Assembly (NCBI GenBank): GCA_009841225.1
Contig: VXMF01000048.1
Span: 1 to 64,000 of the forward strand
Direction of reading: 5' to 3'
Origin: Terriglobia bacterium
Lineage (GTDB): Bacteria; Acidobacteriota; Terriglobia; Bryobacterales; UBA6623
DNA length: 64,000 bases
The position numbers and the translations under genes were made by a program. Within the stretch, counting starts at the first letter, position 1. Each line of letters starts with the position of its first letter. The notes beneath the pieces are model-generated. The model saw only the letters and a program-made list of their open reading frames with translations, ran no database searches and was not told where the DNA came from. Positions 1-8,614 of this stretch are shown in pieces.

Positions 1-594
1 TGCATCATCGGCGGCTCCGAGAGCGGCGTCGACGCCGCCGTCGCGCTAGCCGCCGCCGGGCGACGAGCCGTCGTCTTCGACCGCGAGGAGCCATGGAAGC
101 GAAAAGGCCCGGACCCCAGCCAACTCTTGTCTCCCTTTACGAAGGAACGTCTGAACTCGGCCGTTGACGCGGGGCGGGTGACGCTGCGCGGCGGCTGTAC
201 GGTTATCGACGTCCGCCGCAAGGACAACGGCTATCAGTTGGCGCTGGAGGACGGCGACGTCGTCGACTGCGCCGAGCAGCCGATCCTAGCCTCCGGATTC
301 GTCGGTTCGGTAAGCCTCGTTCGCTCGTTGTTCGATTGGCGAGATGACAGTTTTCCGCTGCTGACAGAAAACGACGAGTCCACCGTGACGAAAGGGCTAT
401 TCCTAGTCGGGCCGCAGGTGCGCCAAGACGATGTAATCTTCTGTTTCATCTACAAGTTCCGCCAGCGCTTCGCCGTGGTGGCCAACCAGATCGCCCGCCG
501 CCTGCGGGTCAGCACGAAGCCGCTCGAGGAGTACCGACGCTACGGAATGTACCTGGACGACCTATCGTGCTGCGGCGACGATTGCGCTTGTTGA
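1..594 (+). CDS. FAD/NAD(P)-dependent oxidoreductase, C-terminal part (5' end outside window)
   Basis: The frame is open from base 1, so the start lies upstream. The first residues, CIIGGSESGVDAAVALAAAG followed by RRAVVFD, form a glycine-rich dinucleotide-binding fold (GGxxxGxxxA, then an acidic end of strand 2). The segment ASGFVGS and the late LVGPQV resemble the second nucleotide-contact region of thioredoxin-reductase-like flavoproteins. The protein ends in a metal-ligand-rich tail, SCCGDDCAC. It sits 12 bp upstream of a FeoB-like gene and is probably the first visible gene of a metal-handling operon. A redox role, such as reducing a metal or a bound thiol, is inference. The family call is fairly safe; the substrate is unknown. 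Confidence 0.75.
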   Translation, partial: CIIGGSESGVDAAVALAAAGRRAVVFDREEPWKRKGPDPSQLLSPFTKERLNSAVDAGRVTLRGGCTVIDVRRKDNGYQLALEDGDVVDCAEQPILASGFVGSVSLVRSLFDWRDDSFPLLTENDESTVTKGLFLVGPQVRQDDVIFCFIYKFRQRFAVVANQIARRLRVSTKPLEEYRRYGMYLDDLSCCGDDCAC

Positions 595-606
595 AGGAGC
601 CGTGAA

Positions 607-2235
607 ATGCTCCAGACGCCGATTCGAACTGTGGTTCTGTTGGGTAAGGAAAACGCCGGCAAGACGCAACTCGCCGCATCGCTGGCGGGGGCGCCCAGCG
701 CTGCCTCGAACTTCCGAGGAGCCACCGTCGGCTGCGACTCCTACCGAGTGGACGACTGGGAGCTCATCGACACGCCCGGGCTGCTACCAAGCTCCGATGT
801 TGAGACCAGCCGACTAGCCATGGAGCGGCTGCGCGGCGATGATACCGTCCTTCTGGTCGCCCAGGGAACCGAACTGGACGCGGACTTGGCCGACCTGCTG
901 CCGCTCGCAGCAGGCCGACTCGGCGCACTGGTCGTGACCCTTCGGGACCGACTCGCCCGGCTGGAGGTGGAGGCAAGGCTGGGAGAGCTCGCGCTCCGCA
1001 CGGGCTTGCCGGTAGTCGCCGTGGACGCTCGACGGCTCGGCGCCGACGATCGTCGAAGGCTGCTGCAGGCGCTGGAAGCGCCCAGCCCGATTCCCGCCGA
1101 AGCCGGTTTGAGCTTCGGCGATCTAATCGACCGTCCGCGCCCTCTATTCCTGGAGCGCTCCGTCCTTGGGCCTTTCTGGGCGCTACTGCTGTTGTTGATG
1201 CCAGCTTGGGTTGCGGTGGACGCCGCTAACCGTCTCGCGGATCAAATCGCCCCTTGGGTCGGCACCCTGACTGAGCCGCTGGCTGGGTTGCTGAGGAGCT
1301 GGCCCCAGCCGCTTGCAGAGATCCTGGCCGGCGACTACGGCTTTGTCACGATGGGGCCGCTGCTGTTGGTGTGGGCAACGCCGGTGGTGGTGCTCCATGC
1401 GCTGCTGATGGGTGCGTACAAGGCGAGCGGCCTGCTCGATCGCCTGACAACCGCCATGAATCCGTGGCTGCGGCCGTTCGGCATGACGGGCCGGGAGTTG
1501 TCGCGGGTCGTGATGGGTTTCGGCTGCAACGTGCCCGCCGTCATCGGCGCGCGCTCGTCGTCGGCTTGCTCGCGTGGCGTATGCGTCTCGGCCATAGCTT
1601 TCGGTTCGGCCTGTTCGTATCAGTTGGGAGCCACGCTGGCGGTCTTCGCCGCCGCGGAAAAACCCGAATTGATCGTGCCCTACCTGCTTTATCTTGGCGC
1701 CACGACTCTGGCCTACGCCCGCCTAGTCGTGCCGCAAGCGGCTCGTTCTCCCTTCAATCTGCTGTTGACGGAGGGCCGGGTATTCTTGACTTGGCCGCGC
1801 CCGAGGGCCGTCTGGCTTGAGGCGCAGGGGGTTGTTCGGGAGTTCTTTCGCAGGGCCTTGCCGATCTTCTTTGTGATCACGGCCGTGGCTTCTCTGCTGC
1901 ATTGGCTGGGCGCGCTGCAAGCTGCGTCGGCCGTCGTCGGGCCGGCGATGGCCATCTTTCGATTGCCCTCGGAGGCGGCCCTGGCCGTGGTCTTGGCGAG
2001 CGTACGCAAGGATGGCATCTTGCTGCTGGCGGAGCCGGGCGTCGCTGCAAGCCTCAGTGCCGTCCAACTGTTGACGGCCGTCTATCTGGTCGGTGTGCTG
2101 CTGCCGTGCTTGGTCACCTGCTTGACGATCGCGCGCGAGCAGGGCCGCGCGTTCGCGCTGCGATTGGTGGGTCGGCAGGCTATGGCGGCCACCGGGTTCA
2201 GCGCTTTGCTGGCTTGGGGTGGAGCATGGCTGTGA
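607..2235 (+). CDS. Short FeoB-like GTPase/membrane permease
   Basis: This 542-residue protein joins an N-terminal G domain to a polytopic membrane domain, the architecture of the ferrous-iron transporter FeoB, but it is clearly shorter than usual FeoB (about 700-800 residues). The G1 loop is GKENAGKT (residues 14-21) and G3 is DTPG. The G4 position reads TLRDR rather than NxxD, so nucleotide specificity may be altered or lost. The membrane part keeps the FeoB signature GFGCNVPA followed by a second gate-like repeat (SACSYQLGATLAVF). AAGGAGC lies 8 bp before the ATG. The stop overlaps the next gene by 10 bp, implying translational coupling. The cluster also encodes a CobW GTPase but no FeoA is seen, so the cargo could be Fe2+, Zn2+ or another divalent metal. 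Confidence 0.8.
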   Translation: MLQTPIRTVVLLGKENAGKTQLAASLAGAPSAASNFRGATVGCDSYRVDDWELIDTPGLLPSSDVETSRLAMERLRGDDTVLLVAQGTELDADLADLLPLAAGRLGALVVTLRDRLARLEVEARLGELALRTGLPVVAVDARRLGADDRRRLLQALEAPSPIPAEAGLSFGDLIDRPRPLFLERSVLGPFWALLLLLMPAWVAVDAANRLADQIAPWVGTLTEPLAGLLRSWPQPLAEILAGDYGFVTMGPLLLVWATPVVVLHALLMGAYKASGLLDRLTTAMNPWLRPFGMTGRELSRVVMGFGCNVPAVIGARSSSACSRGVCVSAIAFGSACSYQLGATLAVFAAAEKPELIVPYLLYLGATTLAYARLVVPQAARSPFNLLLTEGRVFLTWPRPRAVWLEAQGVVREFFRRALPIFFVITAVASLLHWLGALQAASAVVGPAMAIFRLPSEAALAVVLASVRKDGILLLAEPGVAASLSAVQLLTAVYLVGVLLPCLVTCLTIAREQGRAFALRLVGRQAMAATGFSALLAWGGAWL

Positions 2236-2807
2236 GCCCGATCTCCGGCACCCGCCGCCGCAAGGGGCAAGAACTGCTGCACCGGCAGTGCTGGATCTGG
2301 GGCCGGGACATCGTGCGTCCGGAAGGCAATCTGCTGCTCGAAGCGGGATTCCTCAAGCGACAGCCGCCCGAGGGAGAGGCAGGAACGAGCTGGTACACGC
2401 GCGCGCTGCCCGATGGCGACAGCCTCGTGTTGTGGGGTTTCGGCGTCCTGTACGGAGCGCCGAGGAAGGGCGGCGTCTACCTCAACCGCTACCAGTTTCG
2501 ACCCGTTTGGCTGCCGTCGGAGACGCTACAAGCGCCGATTTGGAAGCCCGACATGATCCCGGCTGGACAGTCGCCTCCGTCGCCCCGGATACCAGTTGAC
2601 TTGACCGTCGCCGCGATTCGGCGCATCGCGGACTACGAGGAGTGGGCGCTCGCGCGCTGCGGTGTGGAGTATCGTTGCGCCGTCCTGCGCCAATCGAAAC
2701 GGCCTAACAAACCACTGTCGCCGCAGACGCTTCCCCAGGCGTGGCGTGCGCTCGCGGACGCAATCGACGGCCAACCCAGTCCTGAGCTTGAGGAGAAATC
2801 GAATTGA
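2226..2807 (+). CDS. Conserved-looking hypothetical protein in metal cluster
   Basis: This 193-residue soluble protein belongs to no family I recognise. I chose the ATG at 2226 because it overlaps the FeoB-like stop by 10 bp; the reading frame is also open further upstream, but only inside the FeoB-like gene. The sequence is rich in Trp and Tyr in its first 110 residues ([32 protein letters not shown]) and has a helical C-terminal half ([22 protein letters not shown]). No signal peptide, membrane segment or Cys/His metal cluster is evident. Its stop overlaps the TTG start of the CobW gene, so it is sandwiched and coupled between two metal GTPases. A role as an accessory factor for either is inference from context. 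Confidence 0.7.
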   Translation: MAVSPISGTRRRKGQELLHRQCWIWGRDIVRPEGNLLLEAGFLKRQPPEGEAGTSWYTRALPDGDSLVLWGFGVLYGAPRKGGVYLNRYQFRPVWLPSETLQAPIWKPDMIPAGQSPPSPRIPVDLTVAAIRRIADYEEWALARCGVEYRCAVLRQSKRPNKPLSPQTLPQAWRALADAIDGQPSPELEEKSN

Positions 2808-4018
2808 ACGATCCACGCCTTCCCGTAACCGTGCTCTCCGGCTTCCTCGGTGCCGGCAAGACGACGCTGCTCAACCACGCGCTGCACAACCGCGAAGGCC
2901 GACGCGTCGCGGTCATCGTCAACGACATGAGCGAGGTCAATGTCGACGCCCAGCTCGTTCGCAACGGCGGCGCCGAGCTCAACCGCGTCGACGAGCGGCT
3001 GATCGAGATGTCCAACGGCTGCATCTGCTGCACGTTGCGCGAAGACCTGCTCGAGGAGGTCTCACGCTTGGCGCGGGAACGTCGCTTCGACTACCTGCTG
3101 ATCGAGTCAACCGGTATCTCCGAACCGCTCCCCGTCGCGGCCACCTTCGCACTATCGGACGAGTTCGGTGTCCATCTGGGCGAGCTGGCCCGGTTGGATA
3201 CGATGGTCACCGTCGTCGACGGCCCGCGTTTTCTTCGCGACTTCGGCTCCGGAGAAGACCTGCTTGATCGCGGGCTGGGGCTGGACGCCGAAGACGACCG
3301 CTCCATCGCCGAGCTCCTCGTCGATCAAGTCGAGCTCGCCAACGTCCTCGTTCTCAACAAGACCGACAAGATGAGCGGGAGAGAAGTCGCACGATTGATC
3401 GGGATCCTGCGCAAGCTCAACCAAACGGCGACGCTGGCCCAGACGACCTACGGGCGGATTCCGCTCGACCTGATCTTCAACACGGGCCTGTTCGATTTCG
3501 AACGCATCGAGCAAACCGCGGGTTGGCTTCAGGAACTGCAAGGCAGCCACACTCCCGAGACCGAGGAGTACGGCATCGGCAGCTTCGTCTATCGGAGGCG
3601 ACGGCCCTTCCATCCGGTGCGGCTGGCGGCGATCTTTGAAGGTTCCTTTGAGGGCGTGCTGCGGGCGAAGGGTGTGGTCTGGCTGGCCACCCGGCATGAG
3701 ATGGCCGGTGCGCTTTCGATCGCCGGAGACTCGCTGAGCTTGGAGCCCGGAGGCCCTTGGTTCGCCACGCAGGACCCGGCAGAGCTCGCCGCCGACCCAG
3801 AGACCTTGGAGTGGGCGGGCCGAATATGCGATTCCGACCACGGCGACCGCCGTCAGGAACTCGTCTTCATCGGAATCGAGATGCCGCAAGAGGCCATCGA
3901 GGCCGAGCTGGACGGCTGTCTGCTGACCGACGCCGAGATGGCTTCCGGCGCTTCTGGGTGGGCTTCTTTGGACGATCCGCTGCCGGGGTGGATGGCGGCC
4001 GAAGAGGACGGACCGTAG
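2804..4018 (+). CDS. CobW/COG0523 family GTP-binding metallochaperone
   Basis: This 404-residue COG0523 G3E GTPase would use GTP to insert or deliver a metal, often zinc, to client proteins in the cytoplasm. The Walker A motif is GFLGAGKTT (residues 13-21). The diagnostic metal site CxCC is CICC at 73-76. The G3-like segment is ESTG, and G4 is NKTD. A CobW C-terminal domain follows ([17 protein letters not shown]). The start is TTG at 2804, which overlaps the upstream TGA and has AGGAG 8 bp before it. Co-transcription with a FeoB-like permease and a flavoprotein points to metal starvation physiology; Zur or Fur control is plausible but no operator was identified. Cobalamin synthesis (CobW proper) is less likely because no other cobalamin gene is nearby. 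Confidence 0.9.
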   Translation: MNDPRLPVTVLSGFLGAGKTTLLNHALHNREGRRVAVIVNDMSEVNVDAQLVRNGGAELNRVDERLIEMSNGCICCTLREDLLEEVSRLARERRFDYLLIESTGISEPLPVAATFALSDEFGVHLGELARLDTMVTVVDGPRFLRDFGSGEDLLDRGLGLDAEDDRSIAELLVDQVELANVLVLNKTDKMSGREVARLIGILRKLNQTATLAQTTYGRIPLDLIFNTGLFDFERIEQTAGWLQELQGSHTPETEEYGIGSFVYRRRRPFHPVRLAAIFEGSFEGVLRAKGVVWLATRHEMAGALSIAGDSLSLEPGGPWFATQDPAELAADPETLEWAGRICDSDHGDRRQELVFIGIEMPQEAIEAELDGCLLTDAEMASGASGWASLDDPLPGWMAAEEDGP

Positions 4019-4103
4019 TTCGTCAGCTCCCCAGCAGAATTCCTCAGGGAAGTCGTCAATCAGCGGCCGCCGGAGAGGGCACCGGCGGGGGGCCTCACCC
4101 CAG

Positions 4104-4131
4104 AGCTCTTGCCAAGCGCTTGGCAAGAGCT
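4104..4131. repeat. Perfect 28-bp palindrome
   Basis: The two 14-base halves, AGCTCTTGCCAAGC and its exact reverse complement, abut with no spacer. The palindrome lies 86 bp after the CobW stop and 61 bp before the start of a possible TonB-receptor remnant. It has no T-run, so a simple intrinsic terminator is not the best reading. A dimeric repressor operator or a cruciform-forming element are alternatives. Confidence 0.8.
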
Positions 4132-4164
4132 GGCCCAGCGGCTGGATGCGGCCTCCGACCAGTC

Positions 4165-4305
4165 ATGCCGTGCGTTGCCAGGCTGAACCCCAAAGTGGAG
4201 TTCGCGGGCCGACCGGCCGGTGTGTTCCGGGACGCGACCGAGACCGAAGGCTATTCTGTGGTCAACCTGCGGACGTCGTACGTGCTTGTCTACAAGCCCG
4301 GTTGA
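4165..4305 (+). pseudogene. Possible C-terminal remnant of a TonB-dependent receptor
   Basis: A 46-residue open frame begins with ATG at 4165 and contains ETEGYSVVNLRTSYVLVY. This resembles the penultimate strands of metal-type TonB-dependent receptors, where a 'TPGYxLLNLxASY' pattern is common. The last roughly 40 residues and the terminal aromatic of such receptors are missing, and no upstream receptor frame is present. If the identification is right, an outer-membrane metal receptor gene once followed the FeoB-like/CobW operon and has been deleted. The match is by eye only and the piece is short. Confidence 0.35.
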
Positions 4306-4334
4306 GGTTCCCGGAACTAGCTCCGGCTTGGAGC

Positions 4335-5594
4335 TTACTGGTCGTCTTGGCTGAAACGCCCAGCCAATCCGGAAGGGTTTTCATGCACTCGTTCCCTGCG
4401 CCCGTGGCGCAGCGCGGCTGCCAGCCCGACAGACGATTCGCCGTAGCGGTCGCGCAACGAGTCCACAGCTTGCAAGGCCTTGGCCCACTTGGTATCGCCG
4501 TCCTTGTCGAATAGCCTCGGCTGGGTTCCTGGCGCTCTCTGAAGCGAGCCCGCGTAAACACCCAGCAGGCGCACAGCCTTCCCGCGTACGTAGTTGCGCT
4601 CGTACAGGCCGCGAGCCGTCTGCAGCAAGGCGCTGTCCAATTGCGTCGCTTCCTCAAGGGTCTTCGCCCTCGTCTGCGTCGAGAAGTCGGAATAGCGGAT
4701 CTTGATCTGCACGGTCTTGGCCCACAGGGAATGCTCGCGCAAGCGTCGCCCCACGAGTTGCGTCAGCGTTGCGATCGTAGCGTTGACCAGCACCGCGTCG
4801 AGCGTGTCTTCCGGGAAGGTTGTCTCGTGGCTGATGGACTTCGGATCGCTCTGCTCCGCGAAGTCCTGACTGAACCAGGCCCCGGCATCGCGTCCGAGCG
4901 CCTTGCCAGCCAGATCTGCACCCGCCTTGCCCAGATGGGCTTCAAGAAACGATTCTCCTCGCTTGGCGGCCTCGCCAATGGTGCGTATTCCTAGCGCCGC
5001 GAGTTTCTCTCGAGTGACCCTGCCGACGCCCGGGATGCGGCCGATCTCGAGCGGGGCCAAGACTTGGGGCTCCGCGCCGGGCCGGACAAACAGGATTCCG
5101 TTCGGCTTTGCCAGAGCGGAGCAGATCTTCGCCACCAGTCGTGACGTCCCGATGCCGACCGAACACGGCAAGCCGGTCTCGTCCTTGACGGCTTCATGCA
5201 AGGCGTGCGCCGCAGCGAGCGGTGGTCCAAGCAGGCGCTCGGTTCCGCTGAGGTCAAGGTAGGCCTCGTCGATGGACGCCATCGATACTAGGGGCGAGAA
5301 CTGCCGCAAGGTCTTGCCAACCCGTTTGGAATACTCTAGGTATCGTTCCGGATGTCCCTCTAAAAAAATAGCTTGTGGACATCTACGAAAAGCTTCCCGA
5401 AGTGGCATCGCCGAGCGCACGCCGAACTTGCGGGCCGCATACGATGCCGCTGCCACCACGCCGCGCTCGTCCGGCTTGCCGCCCACCACAACCGGGCGCC
5501 CCTTGAGCGCGGGATCGGACAGCTCCTCCACGGACACGAAGAAAGCGTCCATGTCGACATGGAAGATCACTCGCCCGCTGGGGTCCTTGGTCAT
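4335..5594 (-). CDS. dinB: DNA polymerase IV (Y-family, translesion)
   Basis: This 419-residue Y-family polymerase carries out error-prone synthesis across damaged template bases. The first catalytic carboxylates lie in HVDMDAFF (residues 12-19) and the second pair in SMASIDEAYLDLSG (around 104-117). The HhH motif region IGRIPGVGRVTREKLAALGI follows, and then the little-finger domain. The length is slightly above E. coli DinB (351). The ATG overlaps the stop of the upstream alkyladenine glycosylase gene by 4 bp (ATGA), so the two repair genes are translationally coupled. No LexA box was recognised at the head of the operon. The extreme C-terminus (HENPSGLAGRFSQDDQ) lacks an obvious beta-clamp motif. 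Confidence 0.95.
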   Translation of the reverse strand: MTKDPSGRVIFHVDMDAFFVSVEELSDPALKGRPVVVGGKPDERGVVAAASYAARKFGVRSAMPLREAFRRCPQAIFLEGHPERYLEYSKRVGKTLRQFSPLVSMASIDEAYLDLSGTERLLGPPLAAAHALHEAVKDETGLPCSVGIGTSRLVAKICSALAKPNGILFVRPGAEPQVLAPLEIGRIPGVGRVTREKLAALGIRTIGEAAKRGESFLEAHLGKAGADLAGKALGRDAGAWFSQDFAEQSDPKSISHETTFPEDTLDAVLVNATIATLTQLVGRRLREHSLWAKTVQIKIRYSDFSTQTRAKTLEEATQLDSALLQTARGLYERNYVRGKAVRLLGVYAGSLQRAPGTQPRLFDKDGDTKWAKALQAVDSLRDRYGESSVGLAAALRHGRRERVHENPSGLAGRFSQDDQ

Positions 5595-6208
5595 CGTCGG
5601 CTGACGTGTTCATTGTCTGCGATAAAAAAGCGAAGATCAAGCTCCCGAGCCTTGCGGATCCCGATTCTCTTCGCGGTTCCCACCTCGACTTGTGGCTCCT
5701 TGTGTGGCAGGCGGATGCAGAGCGGCTCGCCGAGCAGATCCGCTCCGTAAGCTTCCATCCCGATCCCCATCGCTTGGGTCAGCTTTGCTGGCCCGCTAGC
5801 GATCTGGTCCGCCCGCCGAGCAGCCACGCGGCGAGAGCGCATGGCGGCGATCCCGCAGACCGGCTCCAAGGCGCGGATCAGCACGCAGCCAGGTGTTCCG
5901 GCAGGCTCGGCCACGACATTCAAGCAGTGATGAAGGCCGTAGATCTTGTAGACGTAAGCATGGCCCGGACCGCCGAAGATGACTCGTGTGCGGGCTGTCC
6001 GGCCGGCGCTGCTGTGCGCGGCCGGGTCGTCTTGGCCGAGATAGGCCTCCACCTCGACGATCACGCCAGCCAAGAGACCATCGTTGGTGCGATGCAGCAA
6101 GGTCGCACCGAGCAGGCTCCGCGCCACTTCCACGGTAGGCCGGGCGTAGAACGACCTCGCGGGTAGCCGTGTTGCTGCCAGCAACTCCGAGGGAGCGATC
6201 TCCGACAT
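5591..6208 (-). CDS. 3-methyladenine DNA glycosylase (AAG/MPG family)
   Basis: This 205-residue glycosylase of the AAG/MPG family excises alkylated purines by base flipping. Recognisable landmarks are the N-terminal ARSLLGATLLH, the catalytic VIVEVEAYLGQDDPAAHS segment carrying the conserved Glu, GPGHAYVYKIYGLHHCLN, and VLIRALEP. The length matches bacterial members (about 190-210). It is the middle gene of an operon: the M3 peptidase ends 15 bp upstream and DinB starts within its stop codon. Pairing a base-excision enzyme with a translesion polymerase makes sense for alkylation damage, though joint regulation is inferred. Confidence 0.93.
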   Translation of the reverse strand: MSEIAPSELLAATRLPARSFYARPTVEVARSLLGATLLHRTNDGLLAGVIVEVEAYLGQDDPAAHSSAGRTARTRVIFGGPGHAYVYKIYGLHHCLNVVAEPAGTPGCVLIRALEPVCGIAAMRSRRVAARRADQIASGPAKLTQAMGIGMEAYGADLLGEPLCIRLPHKEPQVEVGTAKRIGIRKARELDLRFFIADNEHVSRR

Positions 6209-6223
6209 GGCCGATGGGCGAGC

Positions 6224-8242
6224 CTAGGCTGCTAGCCCAAGCCGGCGCAGTAAGGCTTCGGGGTCTGGATCGCGGTCCATGAAGGCCCGGAACAGGTCTT
6301 CCGGCTCGGCGCTATGACCCTTCTCCAAGATGTTGCGGCGGAAGGCCTTGCCGGTCTCGGAGTTGAAGATGCCTTCGCGGGCGAAGCGCGTGAAGGCATC
6401 GGCGTCCAGCATCTCTGACCACTTGTACGAATAGTAGCCCGCACCGTAGCCAACCGGGCTGGAGAAGAGGTGCGTGAAGCCCGCGACCATCGCATAGTCT
6501 TGGGGCAGGGGGGTGGGAGCGTGAGCTTGCAGGACGCCGCGCGAGTACTCCATGACATCGCCGTCCTTATCGGGATCGAACTCGATGTGCAGCGCGAGGT
6601 CAAGGCTGGCGAAGCCCAGTTGCCGCATCTGCGCGTTCGCACTGCGGAAGTTCTTGGCTCTCTTCATCTTGGCCAACAATTCTTCAGGGATCGGCTGGTC
6701 TGATACATGGTGCTTGGCAAACAAGTCGAGAGCTGCGCGCTCCCAGCACCAGTTCTCCATGATCTGAGACGGCAGCTCCACCCAGTCCCAAGCCACGTTC
6801 GTGCCGGCGAGACTCTTGACCTCCACCCTGCTGAGCAGGTGGTGCAGCAGGTGGCCGAACTCGTGGAAGATCGTCTCCACTTCGCGATGGGTGAGCAGGG
6901 CCGGCTTGCCGCTGGTAGGCGGGGTGAGATTGCCGCAGTTGAGTCCGAGGTGCGGCGAGAAGCCATCGCCGGTCGGCTCGCCGGTGATCAGCGAGTCCAT
7001 CCAGGCCCCTCCGCGCTTGTTCTCGCGCGGGAAGTAGTCAGCGTAGAACGAGCCGAGATGGCTGCCATCGGCGTCTAGGAGCGCGTACGAGTCGACGCCC
7101 TTGTCCCATACGGGCACGCGCTCGCGGCGCTCGATTCTCACACCGAAGAGCTGCTGTGCCACGTCAAATAGTCCGGCTAGAACCCCCTCGTAGGGAAAAT
7201 ACGGGCGCAGATCCTCTTCGTCGAAGTCGTAGCGCTCCTTCCGGAGCCGCTCGGCTTGGAAGGCTACGTCCCAAGGTGCCAGCTCGCCGCCGCAGAAGTC
7301 GCGCAACTCTTGGTTCTCGCGCTCGAACGCAGCTTGCGTGCGTCGCCTGAGTCCGTTGACGAACGCTAGTGCGCTGGAGCCCGATTTCGCCATTCGGTCT
7401 TCCAAGACCAGGTCCGCGAAGTCTGTGTAGCCGAGCAATTCGGCCTTTTCTTTGCGGAGTGCAAGGATCCGGCTGATCTTCTCTCGATTGTCGAATTCGC
7501 CCGAGGCGGCCCGCCGTGAGTACTCGCGGTACAGCGTTTCCCGCACCGCCGCGTCGTCGAGGTACGTCATCACGGCCAAGTAGCTCGGCGCCTGAAGAGT
7601 GAAGCGCCAGCCCTGCAGTCCCTTGCTTTCTGCGCTCTCGCGTGCCGCGTCAATGGCGGTCGCGGGAAGGCCGGCGAGACCCGCCTCGTCGTCGATGACC
7701 AGTTCGAAGGCGTTGGTGGCATCCAGCACGTTCTCGGAAAACTTGGTCGTCAACTTGGCCAGTTCGACGTTGATTTTCAGCAGCCTCGCCTTGCCCTCCG
7801 GATCGAGTTCGGCTCCGCTGCGCCGAAAGCTGTCCACGGTCTTCTTCAGCAATCTCTGGCGCGTCGGAGAGATAGTTCGGGCTTCAGGCGATGCGGCGAA
7901 CGCCTTCAGGCGCTTCCAGACACCCTCGTTGAGGGGGATGCCGGAGAAGAATGCGCTGACTCTGGGCTGCACGGCGTTGAAGGCAGCCCGCAGTTCCGGG
8001 TATGTGGCGACCGATTCTAAGTGGCCCACGACACCCATGGCGTAGCCGAGCTTTTCCCCAAGTGACTCCAATGCTCCCAGGGTGCGGTCGTAGGTGGCCG
8101 GGCGGTCGTCTTCCGCCAGCGCGGCGAGAGCAACTCCAGCTTCGTCCAGCAACTGGTCGATCGCCGGCTCGACATGCTCGGCGCGGATCGTATCAAACGG
8201 AACGTCGAACTGGATCTCGACCAACGGGTTTGTCATGAGCAT
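6224..8242 (-). CDS. prlC: M3 family oligopeptidase A-like metallopeptidase
   Basis: This 672-residue cytoplasmic zinc peptidase of the thimet oligopeptidase (M3) family degrades short peptides, including cleaved signal peptides in characterised relatives. The zinc motif is HEFGH (about residue 460), followed by the distal Glu in the WDWVELPSQIMENW helix. The substrate loop GYGAGYYSYKWSEML near the C-terminus is typical. Length agrees with E. coli OpdA (680). Two ATGs lie close together (MLMTNPLVE); the second, at 8236, is also possible. It is the first gene of the operon with the glycosylase and dinB. There is no signal peptide. Confidence 0.92.
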   Translation of the reverse strand: MLMTNPLVEIQFDVPFDTIRAEHVEPAIDQLLDEAGVALAALAEDDRPATYDRTLGALESLGEKLGYAMGVVGHLESVATYPELRAAFNAVQPRVSAFFSGIPLNEGVWKRLKAFAASPEARTISPTRQRLLKKTVDSFRRSGAELDPEGKARLLKINVELAKLTTKFSENVLDATNAFELVIDDEAGLAGLPATAIDAARESAESKGLQGWRFTLQAPSYLAVMTYLDDAAVRETLYREYSRRAASGEFDNREKISRILALRKEKAELLGYTDFADLVLEDRMAKSGSSALAFVNGLRRRTQAAFERENQELRDFCGGELAPWDVAFQAERLRKERYDFDEEDLRPYFPYEGVLAGLFDVAQQLFGVRIERRERVPVWDKGVDSYALLDADGSHLGSFYADYFPRENKRGGAWMDSLITGEPTGDGFSPHLGLNCGNLTPPTSGKPALLTHREVETIFHEFGHLLHHLLSRVEVKSLAGTNVAWDWVELPSQIMENWCWERAALDLFAKHHVSDQPIPEELLAKMKRAKNFRSANAQMRQLGFASLDLALHIEFDPDKDGDVMEYSRGVLQAHAPTPLPQDYAMVAGFTHLFSSPVGYGAGYYSYKWSEMLDADAFTRFAREGIFNSETGKAFRRNILEKGHSAEPEDLFRAFMDRDPDPEALLRRLGLAA

Positions 8243-8443
8243 CTGAATTCAGAGTATCAATGCGCCAAGCAGTTCCAATTGCCCGTTCAGGCTGTCGGTG
8301 GACACGGCGTGAGTCGATTGCGGAGCCGAATTGGGACAGACGATGAACTTCCACCGGAAAGCGAGGTGGAGGGTCGTCGGCGGTGTCGTTAGCGTCCGCC
8401 ACAGTTCACCGCGAACAACCTGCTCGGAGATCGGAGTGCCGTC

Positions 8444-8614
8444 CTAAACGGCTGCGGACTCGCCGAAGCTGCCATCAGCTGTGTCCTTGAGTGCGGTCGG
8501 TCGCATTCTTGCCTTGGAAGGGCCGTCCGTTCGCACCCCGGTGAACTTCCACACCCCATGCCTCAGCAGGGCGTTGATTTCGACGCGGGCTAAGGCCTCA
8601 GTTGTTTCGGTCAT
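8444..8614 (-). CDS. Short hypothetical ORF after toxin remnant
   Basis: This 56-codon frame starts with an ATG that overlaps the TGA of the FitB-like remnant (ATGA). It begins TETTEALARVEINALLRHG and ends soon after in a stop. The opening is loosely similar to the N-termini of type I restriction R subunits that often follow PIN toxin genes, but this is weak. It may be the beginning of a truncated gene. The rest of 8243-8443 shows nothing I can identify. Confidence 0.3.
   Translation of the reverse strand: MTETTEALARVEINALLRHGVWKFTGVRTDGPSKARMRPTALKDTADGSFGESAAV

Noticed and set aside
1902-2225. N-terminal extension of the 193-residue unknown protein back to 1902.
   Set aside because: It lies entirely within the FeoB-like membrane domain in another frame and looks non-coding; the ATG at 2226 gives a normal 10-bp overlap.
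3152-4126. 324-residue minus-strand frame opposite the CobW gene.
   Set aside because: It is a shadow of the clearly coding CobW frame; its sequence is Arg/Pro-rich and without motifs.
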